Origin: Polaribacter sp. IC066
Lineage (GTDB): Bacteria; Bacteroidota; Bacteroidia; Flavobacteriales; Flavobacteriaceae
Reading direction: 5' to 3'
NCBI RefSeq assembly: GCF_007997085.1
Contig: NZ_VORR01000025.1
Span: 1 to 62,064 of the forward strand
DNA: 62,064 bases
Shown: piece by piece, positions 29,358 to 38,150 of the stretch
How positions within the stretch are numbered: position 1 is the stretch's first letter
Layout of the letters: each line of letters starts with the position of its first letter
Notes under the pieces: generated by a model
The model's input: only the letters and a program-made list of their open reading frames with translations
Told to the model about the DNA's origin: nothing
Database searches by the model: none
Position numbers and translations under genes: made by a program

Positions 29358-30446
29358 ATGGAAAAAAAATCAATATTAAATAAAGAATCTCTTACGTTTT
29401 TAGAAAAATACCTAAACAATGCCGCTCCTACAGGGTATGAGTGGGAAGGTCAAAAAATTTGGATGGACTATTTAAAGCCTTATGTAGATACTTTTATTAC
29501 CGATACCTATGGTTCTGCTGTTGGTGTCATTAATCCTGATGCAAAATACAAAGTAGTTATTGAAGGGCATGCCGATGAAATTTCTTGGTATGTAAATTAC
29601 ATTTCTGACAACGGATTAATTTATGTGATTAGAAATGGTGGTTCAGATCATCAAATTGCACCTAGTAAAATTGTAAACATTCATACCAAAAACGGCATAG
29701 TTAAAGGTGTTTTTGGATGGCCAGCAATTCATACAAGAGATAAAGCTAAAGAAGAAGCGCCTAAACCAGACAATATTTTTATTGATACAGGTTGCACTAC
29801 CAAAGAAGAGGTAGAAAAACTAGGCGTTCATGTAGGTTGTGTAATTACCTATCCAGATACGTTTCATGTTTTAAACGGTAATAAGTTTGTTTGTAGAGCT
29901 TTAGACAATAGAATGGGTGGCTTTATGATTGCCGAAGTTGCACGTTTATTAAAAGAAAACAAGAAAGAATTACCTTTCGGATTGTATATTACCAATTCTG
30001 TACAAGAAGAAATTGGTTTGCGTGGCGCAGAAATGATTACACAAACCATTAAACCAAATGTTGCCATTGTTACCGATGTTACGCACGACACCACAACACC
30101 AATGATTGAACAAAAGTCTGCTGGTGATATACAAATTGGTAAAGGGCCAGTTATTGCCTATGCACCCGCTGTGCAACAAAAATTACGCGATTTAATTACA
30201 GAAACTGCCCAAGCAAATAACATTCCTTTTCAACGTACTGCGCTTTCTAGAGCAACAGGTACAGATACAGATGCTTTTGCATATAGCAATGGTGGCGTAG
30301 CTTCTGCGTTAATTTCCTTACCGTTAAGATACATGCACACTACGGTAGAAATGGTGCATAGAGATGATGTAGAAAACGTAATTAAGATGATTTACGAAAC
30401 CTTATTGAATATAAAAGACGGAGAAACTTTTTCCTATTTTGAATAG
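29358..30446 (+). CDS. M42 family metallopeptidase
   Basis: A cytoplasmic dinuclear zinc aminopeptidase/glucanase-like enzyme of 362 residues. Seen motifs are the metal His in EGHADEISW, the bridging Asp in ALDNRMGGF, the Glu pair in VQEEIGLRGAEM, an Asp ligand in AIVTDVTHDT and a terminal His in LPLRYMHTTVEMVH. The start MEKKSILNKESLTFL precedes the NAAPTGYEW segment typical of the family. It appears monocistronic, with a strong hairpin downstream. Confidence 0.93.
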   Translation: MEKKSILNKESLTFLEKYLNNAAPTGYEWEGQKIWMDYLKPYVDTFITDTYGSAVGVINPDAKYKVVIEGHADEISWYVNYISDNGLIYVIRNGGSDHQIAPSKIVNIHTKNGIVKGVFGWPAIHTRDKAKEEAPKPDNIFIDTGCTTKEEVEKLGVHVGCVITYPDTFHVLNGNKFVCRALDNRMGGFMIAEVARLLKENKKELPFGLYITNSVQEEIGLRGAEMITQTIKPNVAIVTDVTHDTTTPMIEQKSAGDIQIGKGPVIAYAPAVQQKLRDLITETAQANNIPFQRTALSRATGTDTDAFAYSNGGVASALISLPLRYMHTTVEMVHRDDVENVIKMIYETLLNIKDGETFSYFE

Positions 30447-30455
30447 AAAGTAAAA

Positions 30456-30562
30456 CGTCATTGCGAAGTACGAAGTAATCTGCTTATTACATTTTATCAG
30501 CATACAATTGTTTAGACGATCAAAGAAATCTCATAATGCTAACTTAAATTATGAGATTTCTT
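30456..30562. repeat. dispersed-repeat-like spacer with terminator hairpin
   Basis: Starts CGTCATTGCGAAGTACGAAG, a sequence style common in Bacteroidota intergenic repeats. It ends in a perfect 15-base inverted repeat AAGAAATCTCATAAT (30523-30537) and ATTATGAGATTTCTT (30548-30562). It probably terminates the M42 gene. Confidence 0.6.
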
Positions 30563-30651
30563 AATCGATTAAAAAACTAATTTCGAAATTACAAGCAATT
30601 TTTTAATAATTTATATTTAGCAATAGTTAGTGAAATACGTGTCTTACTATT

Positions 30652-31194
30652 ATGGATGAACTCATAGATATTTTAACCCCCGAAGGAAAATCAACAGGGA
30701 AAACTGCTTTAAAATCTGAAGCGCATAAAAACGGTTGGTTTCACGCTACTGTACATATTTGGTTTTTTACTTCGGATGAAAAAATATTGCTTCAAAAAAG
30801 AGCATTGACTAAAAAAGTATTTCCAGGAATCTGGGATATTTCTGTGGCTGGCCATATTGGTGCTGGTGAAAAAATTATAGAAGGTGCAAAAAGAGAAGTT
30901 TTTGAAGAAATTGGTTTACAATTAGAAAAAAAAGACTTCACCAAAATCGGAACAAGAATTCACCAAGTAAAACATGAAAACGGAATTCAAGATAACGAGC
31001 ATCATCATGTTTTTATAGCCGAATTAAAAGTTCCTGTAGCTGCATTAATTATGCAAGCAGAAGAAGTTGCAGGTTTAGAATTATGGGATTTAACGGTTTT
31101 AAAGGACACGAAGAATCTTGAAAATGTTTTATTGCCGCAGTTTCATGAATATTATGTTTCTGTTTATGATAAAATTATTTCACACTTGAAATAA
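30652..31194 (+). CDS. Nudix hydrolase, copy 1
   Basis: A 180-residue Nudix protein, IPP isomerase/YfcD-like in layout. The Nudix box is complete: Gly, 5 residues, Glu, 7 residues, Arg-Glu-Val, then EEIGL, within GHIGAGEKIIEGAKREVFEE. The N-terminus MDELIDILTPEG and the FHATVHIWFF strand are also typical. It likely hydrolyses a nucleoside diphosphate derivative, but the substrate is not predictable. A near-identical copy follows at 31450 and a decayed third lies at 35866. Confidence 0.9.
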   Translation: MDELIDILTPEGKSTGKTALKSEAHKNGWFHATVHIWFFTSDEKILLQKRALTKKVFPGIWDISVAGHIGAGEKIIEGAKREVFEEIGLQLEKKDFTKIGTRIHQVKHENGIQDNEHHHVFIAELKVPVAALIMQAEEVAGLELWDLTVLKDTKNLENVLLPQFHEYYVSVYDKIISHLK

Positions 31195-31242
31195 AATTAG
31201 CGCACTAGAATTCGATACAGAAAATTACTTTCTTATTTTGAT

Positions 31243-31365
31243 TGTTTCTCAAAAAATGAATCTACCAATTTAGACCCAAACATTAGTTGTGATATAAGTT
31301 TTATTACTGGCTTGAAAATGCTATTGGCATTCCTTTTTTATCAATTTTATACCAAGTAAATTCTA
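31243..31365 (-). pseudogene. remnant of a DUF6503-like lipoprotein gene (C-terminal end)
   Basis: The sequence aligns by eye with the 3' end of the intact gene at 37127-37897. Shared blocks include TCAAAAAATG, CCAATTTAG, TTGGCATTCCTTTTT and TTTTATACCAAGTAA, in the same order and spacing. About 120 bases are recognisable. It lies convergent to Nudix copy 1, as the intact gene does to the decayed third Nudix copy, so a two-gene segment was duplicated. Confidence 0.7.
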
Positions 31366-31449
31366 ATGAACTCATATGCTGAAGCATAAAAATAGCTTCT
31401 AATAAATGTTTAACTTATTTTTGTGTCGTTAAATGAAAAAAAAATTAAT

Positions 31450-32001
31450 TTGGATGAACTAATTGACATTTTAACTCCTGAAGGAGAACCAACAGGAAAA
31501 ACTGCTTTAAAATCGGAAGCACACCAAAACGGTTGGTTTCATGCGACAGTGCACATTTGGTTATTTACTTCAAATGAAAAAATACTACTTCAAAAAAGAG
31601 CTTTAACTAAAAAAGTGTTTCCCGGAATTTGGGCTACTTCTGTAGCCGGACATATTGGTGCTGGTGAAAAAATTATAGAAGGTGCAAAAAGAGAAGTTTT
31701 TGAAGAAATTGGTTTAAAACTCAAAGAAAAAGACCTCATCAAAATCGGAACAAGAATTCATCAAGTAAAACATGAAAACGGAATTCAAGATAACGAGCAT
31801 CATCATGTTTTTATAGCCGAGTTAGAAGTTCCTGTTGCTGCATTAATTATGCAAGCAGAAGAAGTTGCAGGTTTAGAATTATGGGATTTAACAGTTTTAA
31901 AAGATACCAAAAATCTTAAAAACGTTTTACTACCAGAGTTTCATGAGTATTATGTATCCGTTTATCAAAAAATAATAGCAGAATTATCTGCTAGAGTTTA
32001 A
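31450..32001 (+). CDS. Nudix hydrolase, copy 2
   Basis: A 183-residue paralog very similar to copy 1 along its whole length, with an intact Nudix box (GHIGAGEKIIEGAKREVFEE then IGL). Where copy 1 has ATG (MDELIDILTPEG), this copy has TTG at 31450. A longer frame opens at GTG 31423, but TATTTTTG at 31416-31423 looks like the -7 promoter element and overlaps that codon, so TTG 31450 is preferred. The C-terminus differs slightly (ELSARV). Function as for copy 1. Confidence 0.85.
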   Translation: MDELIDILTPEGEPTGKTALKSEAHQNGWFHATVHIWLFTSNEKILLQKRALTKKVFPGIWATSVAGHIGAGEKIIEGAKREVFEEIGLKLKEKDLIKIGTRIHQVKHENGIQDNEHHHVFIAELEVPVAALIMQAEEVAGLELWDLTVLKDTKNLKNVLLPEFHEYYVSVYQKIIAELSARV

Positions 32002-32402
32002 CGACTAATTTCTTACTCTTTTAAAGGGATGCATTTGCTTTTTATAAATCAAAACTAATCTTTATTTTAAAGTTACTTTAGAAAAAAAAAGAAACATTAC
32101 ACCAAATCAACTCAATAAATAATGTATAAATTAAAAAAACAATTTAATTTAATGATGACGAATCTATAAATTAAATTATTTTTTGATAAACTAAAACTAC
32201 ACTCAATTCACATTGTATTTAAAGAGACTTTTTTTGTGAAAATTAATCGGACTTACGCAACGCCAACCAGAAAAAAGTAATTTATTAAGACATCATAAAG
32301 CTCATCCAACATTAAAACATAAATTTAAATCACATACCAATTATTTTCGCTTAAAAAGATAAACTCTTTCTGAAGTAATACTAAAATACCATCTAAAAAA
32401 AA
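32002..32402. other. AT-rich spacer without genes
   Basis: About 400 bases of A/T-rich DNA between convergent genes. I see no coding remnant, RNA or repeat apart from the terminator at its right edge. Confidence 0.5.
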
Positions 32403-32426
32403 TGACTCCAAATAAATTTGGAGTCA
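32403..32426 (-). terminator. terminator of the gdhA operon
   Basis: TGACTCCAAAT (32403-32413) pairs with ATTTGGAGTCA (32416-32426). On the minus strand it is followed by a T-run, and it lies 5 bases after the stop at 32431. Confidence 0.8.
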
Positions 32427-32430
32427 AATA

Positions 32431-32826
32431 CTAAAAAACTAAACCTTCCGAAGAAGAACGAAAAAACACTTTTTTCTTTAAAAGGCTACAATTTTCTGCA
32501 TGCAATACGTAGGCCTTTTTTATTTTTAAATACTTGTTTTTATAAAACGAATCGCACGCTAAATCGATACATTCCATAAAATTATGTGTTGCTCTTTTGT
32601 AATTTAAAATATCTCTTAAAATAGTCTCATTATTTTTAAAAGCAGTCAAAAGTTGATTTTGCAAATCTTCTTTATTTGCGCTACTAGAGGCTGTAATTAT
32701 AAAGCCTTCATACTCTTCGGTAAAACGATTCAGAAAAGAAGCCCATAGATCTAATTCTTCCAAGTTTTTTTGTTCTGCCATTTCATCTTCAAAAGCACTA
32801 CTATTCAAATTCCTTGAGTTCGTCAT
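32431..32826 (-). CDS. hypothetical protein in the gdhA operon
   Basis: A 131-residue soluble, helix-rich protein beginning MTNSRNLNSSAFEDEMAEQK, with a Phe/Glu-rich middle (FLNRFTEEYEGFI) and a basic tail. No domain is recognised. It starts 6 bases after the GreA/Rnk-like gene and ends the minus-strand operon that begins at 34759. Confidence 0.65.
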   Translation of the reverse strand: MTNSRNLNSSAFEDEMAEQKNLEELDLWASFLNRFTEEYEGFIITASSSANKEDLQNQLLTAFKNNETILRDILNYKRATHNFMECIDLACDSFYKNKYLKIKKAYVLHAENCSLLKKKVFFRSSSEGLVF

Positions 32827-32832
32827 AATTAT

Positions 32833-33240
32833 TTATTTTAACACCTTCAAAAACTGTTGTACATCAATTACTTTCAGTTCTTTTAATCCGCTAGGAAATT
32901 CCCATAAAATATCATCTCCTTTGGCATATCCTAAAACAGCAGTTCCCATTGGTAACAAAAGCGATATTTTATTCTCTGCAACGTTACTTTGATGCGGTAG
33001 AACAAGTTCAAAAATTTTTGTCCATAAATTATCTTTAGAACTTATTTGTACTTGAGAATTTAACCGTATTACATCTTTTGGCATTTCACTTTCTGGTAAA
33101 ATAACCGCATTCTTTAACTCATATAATAATTTTAAAATATGATTTTTAGCTGTTTTTGAATGCTCTTCTTTTTTAAGCTTGAATAAATTTTCTAAAATTA
33201 AAAATTCATTTTCCTCTATAATAATCTGACCATACTTCAT
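32833..33240 (-). CDS. GreA/GreB C-terminal-domain (Rnk-like) protein
   Basis: A 135-residue protein whose second half matches the FKBP-like GreA/GreB C-terminal domain: KISLLLPMGTAVLGYAKGDD followed by ILWEFPSGLKELKV. The N-terminal helices lack the GreA coiled-coil acidic tip, so it is closer to Rnk, which binds RNA polymerase without cleavage activity. It sits between gdhA and the 131-residue gene with gaps of 14 and 6 bases. Confidence 0.8.
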   Translation of the reverse strand: MKYGQIIIEENEFLILENLFKLKKEEHSKTAKNHILKLLYELKNAVILPESEMPKDVIRLNSQVQISSKDNLWTKIFELVLPHQSNVAENKISLLLPMGTAVLGYAKGDDILWEFPSGLKELKVIDVQQFLKVLK

Positions 33241-33254
33241 TATTCTATATTTAT

Positions 33255-34559
33255 CTATGGAAAAACACCGCGTTGTACATACGTTCTCTCTAATCTTTCA
33301 ATCGCTAAAACATAGGCTGCAGTGCGCATATCTATCTTTTTACTTTCAGACACCACCAACACTTTTGTAAAAACCTCTTTCATTTTTTTGTGCAGTCTCT
33401 CTAAAATTTCGTCTAGCTCCCAAAGCTCACCATTCCTATTTTGAAGCCATTCAAAATAGCTACCAATTACACCACCTGAATTGCATAAAATATCGGGTAT
33501 AATTGTAACACCTCTTTTTAATAAAATGGCCTCTGCTTCAACAGTAGTTGGCCCGTTTGCACCTTCAGCAATAATAGATGCCTTTATTTGTGGTGCTATA
33601 TTTTCTGTAATTTGATTTCCTAATGCCGCCGGAACACAGATATCGCAGTCTAAACCGAAAAAATCTCCTTTTGCTATTTCTCTTGAATTAGAAAAACCAA
33701 CAATACTTCCATGATTATTTTTAGTGTATTCTAATAAATTTTCGACACCAATACCTTCTTTATTAACGATGGTTCCAAAAGCATCTTGAACACCTACTAA
33801 TTTTGCACCTTCTTTTTCAAGAAAATGTGCAGTCCAATAACCAACATTTCCAAAACCTTGAACTATAAAAGTTTTATTTTCTAGTTTGATGTTTTCATGG
33901 TCTGCCCAAAATTTTATGGTTAGAAAAACACCATAACCCGTTGCTCTATCTCTACCTTCTAATCCGCCAGAACCAATTGGCTTTCCTGTAACCACATGCT
34001 GATTTTTAGATCTTTCTGATGGTTTTTTAGTAGACATATACGTATCTGCTATCCACGCCATTGTTTGCGAGTTTGTATTTACATCTGGCGCAGGGATGTC
34101 GTGTTCCGGTCCAATATTGTCACCTAAAGCATAGGTAAACCTTCTTGTAATTCTTTCTAACTCTGTGATAGAATATTTAGTTGGATCTATTTCTATTCCT
34201 CCTTTTGCGCCACCATAAGGCAAACCTGCTAAAGAAGTTTTCCAAGTCATCCAAATTGCCAAAGCCTTTACCGCGTCAATATCTATGGTAGGGTGGTATC
34301 TTAAACCACCTTTGTAAGGACCTAATGCATTATTATGTTGAACTCTGTAACCTTTAAAAATCTCTACGTCTCCATTGTCCATTTTTACAGGAAAATGAAT
34401 AATTAATTCGTTATTGGTTACACTTAATATTTTTTTAATATTAGGATTTAAATTTATTAAATCCGCAGCGCTTTCAAACTGCTTCATTACGTTTTCTAAC
34501 ATACCTTGTTTAGGCTGTTTCTTTTGCTTTTTCGGCTTTACTTCTTGAATTAAATTCAT
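33255..34559 (-). CDS. gdhA: glutamate dehydrogenase (Glu/Leu/Phe/Val family)
   Basis: Interconverts glutamate and 2-oxoglutarate plus ammonia. The 434-residue length fits the hexameric short form. Seen are YKGGLRYHP, the catalytic Lys region SLAGLPYGGAKGGIE, the DVNTNSQTMAW stretch, the Rossmann segment FIVQGFGNVGYWTAHFLEKE (sheet-turn-helix) and GANGPTT. The Glu at the end of the nucleotide-binding strand is not obvious, so the cofactor is left open. It is encoded 5 bases after a small 4-Cys gene. Confidence 0.93.
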   Translation of the reverse strand: MNLIQEVKPKKQKKQPKQGMLENVMKQFESAADLINLNPNIKKILSVTNNELIIHFPVKMDNGDVEIFKGYRVQHNNALGPYKGGLRYHPTIDIDAVKALAIWMTWKTSLAGLPYGGAKGGIEIDPTKYSITELERITRRFTYALGDNIGPEHDIPAPDVNTNSQTMAWIADTYMSTKKPSERSKNQHVVTGKPIGSGGLEGRDRATGYGVFLTIKFWADHENIKLENKTFIVQGFGNVGYWTAHFLEKEGAKLVGVQDAFGTIVNKEGIGVENLLEYTKNNHGSIVGFSNSREIAKGDFFGLDCDICVPAALGNQITENIAPQIKASIIAEGANGPTTVEAEAILLKRGVTIIPDILCNSGGVIGSYFEWLQNRNGELWELDEILERLHKKMKEVFTKVLVVSESKKIDMRTAAYVLAIERLERTYVQRGVFP

Positions 34560-34564
34560 TTTAA

Positions 34565-34759
34565 TTAAATGGTTTTAAATTCTTTTCCACTTTTGGCAAA
34601 ACTAAAATTTGGAATTAAAATAGATTTTAGATTTGCATTTTCAATAATCTCTGCGTCATATTCGCTACAAGACCAAATAAACTTTTTGTTTGAAGTTAAA
34701 CTACAAACAATAGCGTGTACACAAGTACGACATAAACTTTTTTTGTTAATTTTCATCAT
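34565..34759 (-). CDS. small four-cysteine protein upstream of gdhA
   Basis: A 64-residue protein with Cys-x2-Cys (LCRTCVHA) and two more Cys in VCSLTSNKKFIWSCSEY, giving four conserved-looking Cys that could bind zinc or an iron-sulfur centre. Length and motif make it a real gene despite its size. It is the first gene of the operon with gdhA, the Rnk-like gene and the 131-residue gene, which suggests a link with nitrogen metabolism. No function is assigned. Confidence 0.7.
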   Translation of the reverse strand: MMKINKKSLCRTCVHAIVCSLTSNKKFIWSCSEYDAEIIENANLKSILIPNFSFAKSGKEFKTI

Positions 34760-35865
34760 TGTATTTTAATTGCAATCATATATTGGCAATTCCTGTACCA
34801 TAATTTTAACATAGAGAACGAAATATATAAAATGCTTAAAAACAGCAAATTAAACTAACACCCATCTAGTTAAAAACAAAAAGTTTAGGTAAAAATGCAC
34901 CAACTGCTACTTTTTTACTCGTTTTAAAAAGAATAACTACAAACTAAAAAATGTATTTTAATATTTATAAAGTGGCTAAAATTATTCCAGGAAAAAGAGC
35001 TCCCTAAAGGGATATTTAAAAACCATTTAAATGTATGTTAACGTATAAATCAACAAAAAAATTTTCGACAGAGCGATGGAGAACTCAAAAAAGAATCTCT
35101 TTTTAATATTTTGATTTAAAGTATTGCCGTATTAAAACAAAAATTGAATTACAGACAAAACCAAGTTGAGCTCATTAGTGAGATTAACCTATTTTCGAGA
35201 TGAAGGTTCAACTTAAAATTTATATAGAAACGATACAATTAAATTGGTACAAAAACCGCTTAAATTAGGAATCCGCTTCATTTAAGTAGGTGTTAAAAAA
35301 ATAAAGGATAGATAGTTAATTATTAATGCAAGATCAAGCATCGTACTGAACTGGATTAGGAATAAAACAAAATAAATTGATGGTTCTTTTAGTAGAATTA
35401 TTGAGTTCAAAAAAAAATATTTTCTGAACTAAGACTTTTCTTTTTCTTGAAGTTACTTTAAAAAAATTGCATTAATATTTGAAAAGAAAGCAATTCAGAA
35501 CAATCAGTTACTTCGAAAAATAGTTAAATAAATTTTAAAATAAGCAGCGTAAAAATGAGCACCATATTTTATTCTGATTTATGATGAGCAAGAATCAACC
35601 CTACAGAAACCACTTAATCTTTTATTATTGGCGTTATACAACGTGCAGTAAAAAGTACATTTTTGAAAAAAATATACAGAAAGCTTAAAAGAAAAGTAGA
35701 ATTGTTAAAATCAATAAATACGAAAGAATTAATTAGGTAAATATTTATAAAAAAACTAAACAGCGTGAGCAATTTACTGAAGATGCTTTCTAATATTATT
35801 TTTGGATAAATAATTAAAAATCGGAGAAAAGAATTACATTTGTATCTAGAAAATTTAGCTAAAAA
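34760..35865. other. long non-coding or decayed stretch
   Basis: 1.1 kb of AT-rich DNA with no open frame of useful length on either strand. Scattered short frames such as MMSKNQPYRNHLIFYYW near 35580 look like coding relics but cannot be assigned. It is followed by the decayed third Nudix copy, so the whole 34.8-36.3 kb segment is probably an eroded duplication. Confidence 0.5.
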
Positions 35866-36258
35866 TCCGAAAAAAAAACCTTAATTAAAAGAGTATTTCC
35901 ATAAATTTGAGCCATTGTTGTAGCAGGATATATTGGTGCAAGTGAAAAAATTATAGAAAGTGCTAAACAAATAGGTTTTAAAGAAATTGGTTTATAATTG
36001 AAAGAAAAAGGACTCATTAAAATCAAAACAAGAATTCATTAAGTAAAACAGGAGAACTAAATTCAAGATAACGAGCATCATTGCGTTTTTATAACCGAAT
36101 TAAAAGTTCCTACTTCTGCATTAACCATGCAAACAGAAAAAGTTGCAGGTTTATAAATATAAGATTTAACGGTTTTAAGAAACATAAAGAACCTTAAAAT
36201 ATTTTGCTGCCGCAGTTTCATGAGTGTTATTGTAGCATCCTATAATAAAATTAATAAC
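35866..36258 (+). pseudogene. decayed third Nudix copy
   Basis: By eye it aligns with the two intact Nudix genes from the codons for LTKKVFPGIW to the end. Matching blocks are ATATTGGTGC, GTGAAAAAATTATAGAAAG, AAAATTCAAGATAACGAGC-like text, GTTGCAGGTTTA and TGCCGCAGTTTCATGAGT. Many substitutions create stops (for example TAA after the Nudix box) and the 5' third is unrecognisable. Its end shares GCCGCAGTTTCATGA with copy 1, so it is nearer copy 1 than copy 2 there. Confidence 0.85.
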
Positions 36259-36277
36259 TTTTTAAAATTGCATAAAA

Positions 36278-37057
36278 ATGAAAAAAAATAAAGTTTTAAA
36301 CTTATTTGGAGACAAGAACATCATTCAAAATACAGGAGTGAAATATTCTACGCTCATAGAGCAATTTATGCAACCTTTTGATAATTCTTTCAACGATATG
36401 ACCCATTTTGAATATCAAGAAGATATTTTTGATTTTGTAATAAATGCATGGAATTTAGGAAATATGCAATCTCTTATAAAAACGTCAGAATTTGATCCTA
36501 TAATTTCTACAGCTAAAAATAAAGATATTAATTATCCTTTATTAAAAAAGATGATCGCATCTAAAGTTTCTAATTTTAAAGAATTTACAAATTTTATAAT
36601 TGATTTCGAATTTTATGAAAAAAAGGGCATCCCAACTTTAAAAGTTTTTACACAATCCGAAAACGGTTATATAACGAATATGCTCAAAGAAGCATCGAAT
36701 AAAGAAAGTAGTCCAGATGATTTTGAAGAAAATTATATAAATAGAGCTGCAGTATCGTTAAAACCCTTGCAACCTTTCATAGATTGGGTCAATAGTCTTT
36801 ATCTAGATAACCCAATTGACGAAGCTACACTAAACCAAGTAAATATTTATTTAATAAATGATGATATTCTTGATATAGAAGCGCACTTAAAAAAGAAATT
36901 TGACCGTTATTTTATGATGGAACTCGGCGAATGGCAGGCGAATAAAAAAGAATGGCCACAAAGACGAAACCATAAAATGTTTAAAAAATGGTTTCGCATA
37001 GATATTTCTACAGCTATTTATGATTTAGAAAAAAAACCTATTTCTAAAATGGATTGA
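36278..37057 (+). CDS. hypothetical protein, 259 residues
   Basis: An intact frame beginning MKKNKVLNLFGDKNIIQ, with no signal or membrane segment. It is rich in aromatic and charged residues (FNDMTHFEYQEDIFDFVINA, then FDRYFMMELGEWQANKKEWP and MFKKWFRID). I do not recognise a domain. It lies between the decayed Nudix copy and the convergent DUF6503-like gene, a place where copy 1 has no equivalent gene. It is therefore an insertion there or was lost from the other copy. Confidence 0.7.
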   Translation: MKKNKVLNLFGDKNIIQNTGVKYSTLIEQFMQPFDNSFNDMTHFEYQEDIFDFVINAWNLGNMQSLIKTSEFDPIISTAKNKDINYPLLKKMIASKVSNFKEFTNFIIDFEFYEKKGIPTLKVFTQSENGYITNMLKEASNKESSPDDFEENYINRAAVSLKPLQPFIDWVNSLYLDNPIDEATLNQVNIYLINDDILDIEAHLKKKFDRYFMMELGEWQANKKEWPQRRNHKMFKKWFRIDISTAIYDLEKKPISKMD

Positions 37058-37126
37058 TAAATTAGTTTATTTTAGAAAGCTAAAAATCAATCCCTTTTAA
37101 AAATAAATTTAGTTTTTAAAAACACC

Positions 37127-37897
37127 CTACTGAACAACTGGCTTTTCAAAAAATGCATCTGCCAATTTAGCCTTACTTATTAGTGGTAATGTGAATTCTG
37201 TTGCTGGTCTTTCAGGAACTGTTGGCATTCCTTTTTCATCTATTTTATACCAAGTAATTTCTTTTGGCAAAATCAATCCGCTAGTGTTTTGCCATATATT
37301 ATACTTAATAATATGGTAGGAGTCGTTTGGCTTTTTAGACTTAAAAGTAACGGTATAGGCTAACCACTCCATCTGAAATGTTTTTGGGTTGTAATACACT
37401 ATATAAGTATCATCTGACGAAGAACCAACATTTGCTTTATATGAAATCTTGTAACCAGGATAGCTAGTTTCTTGAAAAACTAAATCGTCTACTTTTTCAT
37501 ACATAATGCCCTCATCGGCCAATACAAAAGGCATCGCATAAAAGTAAAAATACAAGTTGTAATAAAAATCTTTATTCCCTTTAAAAGAATCAGAATTTTC
37601 TTGGTCTAGCCAAACTTCTTTCCCGTTAAACCCTAAAGAGTATTCTGGAGAATTGATCACTATTTTACGCGAATGCAAAGCAGAAGTATGCACTTCTTCA
37701 CCTATGTTAAATGACAGTGTTTGTGCTTTTCTCCAAGTATCAATCCCTCCGTGAGTTTGAAATACTTTTCCTAATTCATCCGGAAAATTTTCTCTTACGA
37801 CTTCTTTAGTTTCTTCTTTTTTTGACTCCTTTTTAGCTTCACTTTTACAAGAAAGTATGACTAATGATAAAACAAATAAGAATGCAACTTTTTTCAT
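37127..37897 (-). CDS. DUF6503-like lipoprotein
   Basis: A 256-residue lipoprotein with lipobox LVILSCKSE (Cys17). A Lys/Glu-rich linker follows, then a LolA-like beta-rich domain: FQTHGGIDTWRKAQTLSFNI, GFNGKEVWLDQ, YPGYKISYKA and PKEITWYKID. This pattern fits the DUF6503 group of Bacteroidota outer-membrane-associated lipoproteins. The function is unknown. A shorter relic of its 3' end lies at 31243-31365. Confidence 0.75.
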   Translation of the reverse strand: MKKVAFLFVLSLVILSCKSEAKKESKKEETKEVVRENFPDELGKVFQTHGGIDTWRKAQTLSFNIGEEVHTSALHSRKIVINSPEYSLGFNGKEVWLDQENSDSFKGNKDFYYNLYFYFYAMPFVLADEGIMYEKVDDLVFQETSYPGYKISYKANVGSSSDDTYIVYYNPKTFQMEWLAYTVTFKSKKPNDSYHIIKYNIWQNTSGLILPKEITWYKIDEKGMPTVPERPATEFTLPLISKAKLADAFFEKPVVQ

Positions 37898-37994
37898 AAT
37901 TGATTGTGTTGATTTTAAGAATTTACCAAGTCGATATTTTTAATAACTAACTACAAATTTATGGTAAAAATTTTAAGCTATTTATTAAATAAAA

Positions 37995-38120
37995 TGTTCT
38001 CGATACAAAATTTCTGAAAAAGAAATTTTACTCGAACTGACAGTTTCTTCTAATTTAAGTCGAGTATAAACATAATGTAACATCGAGTAGTTTTGTTTTT
38101 TTTTTACAAAATAGTATCGA
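37995..38120. repeat. palindromic intergenic repeat, diverged copy 3
   Basis: Contains TTCTCGATACAAAATTTCTG and TTTTACTCGAACTGACAGT (to 38044). Then come ACATCGAGTAGTTTTG and AGTATCGAAATG up to about 38120. These share the ATCGAG/CTCGAT words and the TGACA edge of the copies at 9757 and 13111, but in a rearranged order. It lies between the lipoprotein and exporter genes. Confidence 0.5.
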
Positions 38121-38150
38121 AATGTTTTTAACTCCTATAAAACTTTTCAA

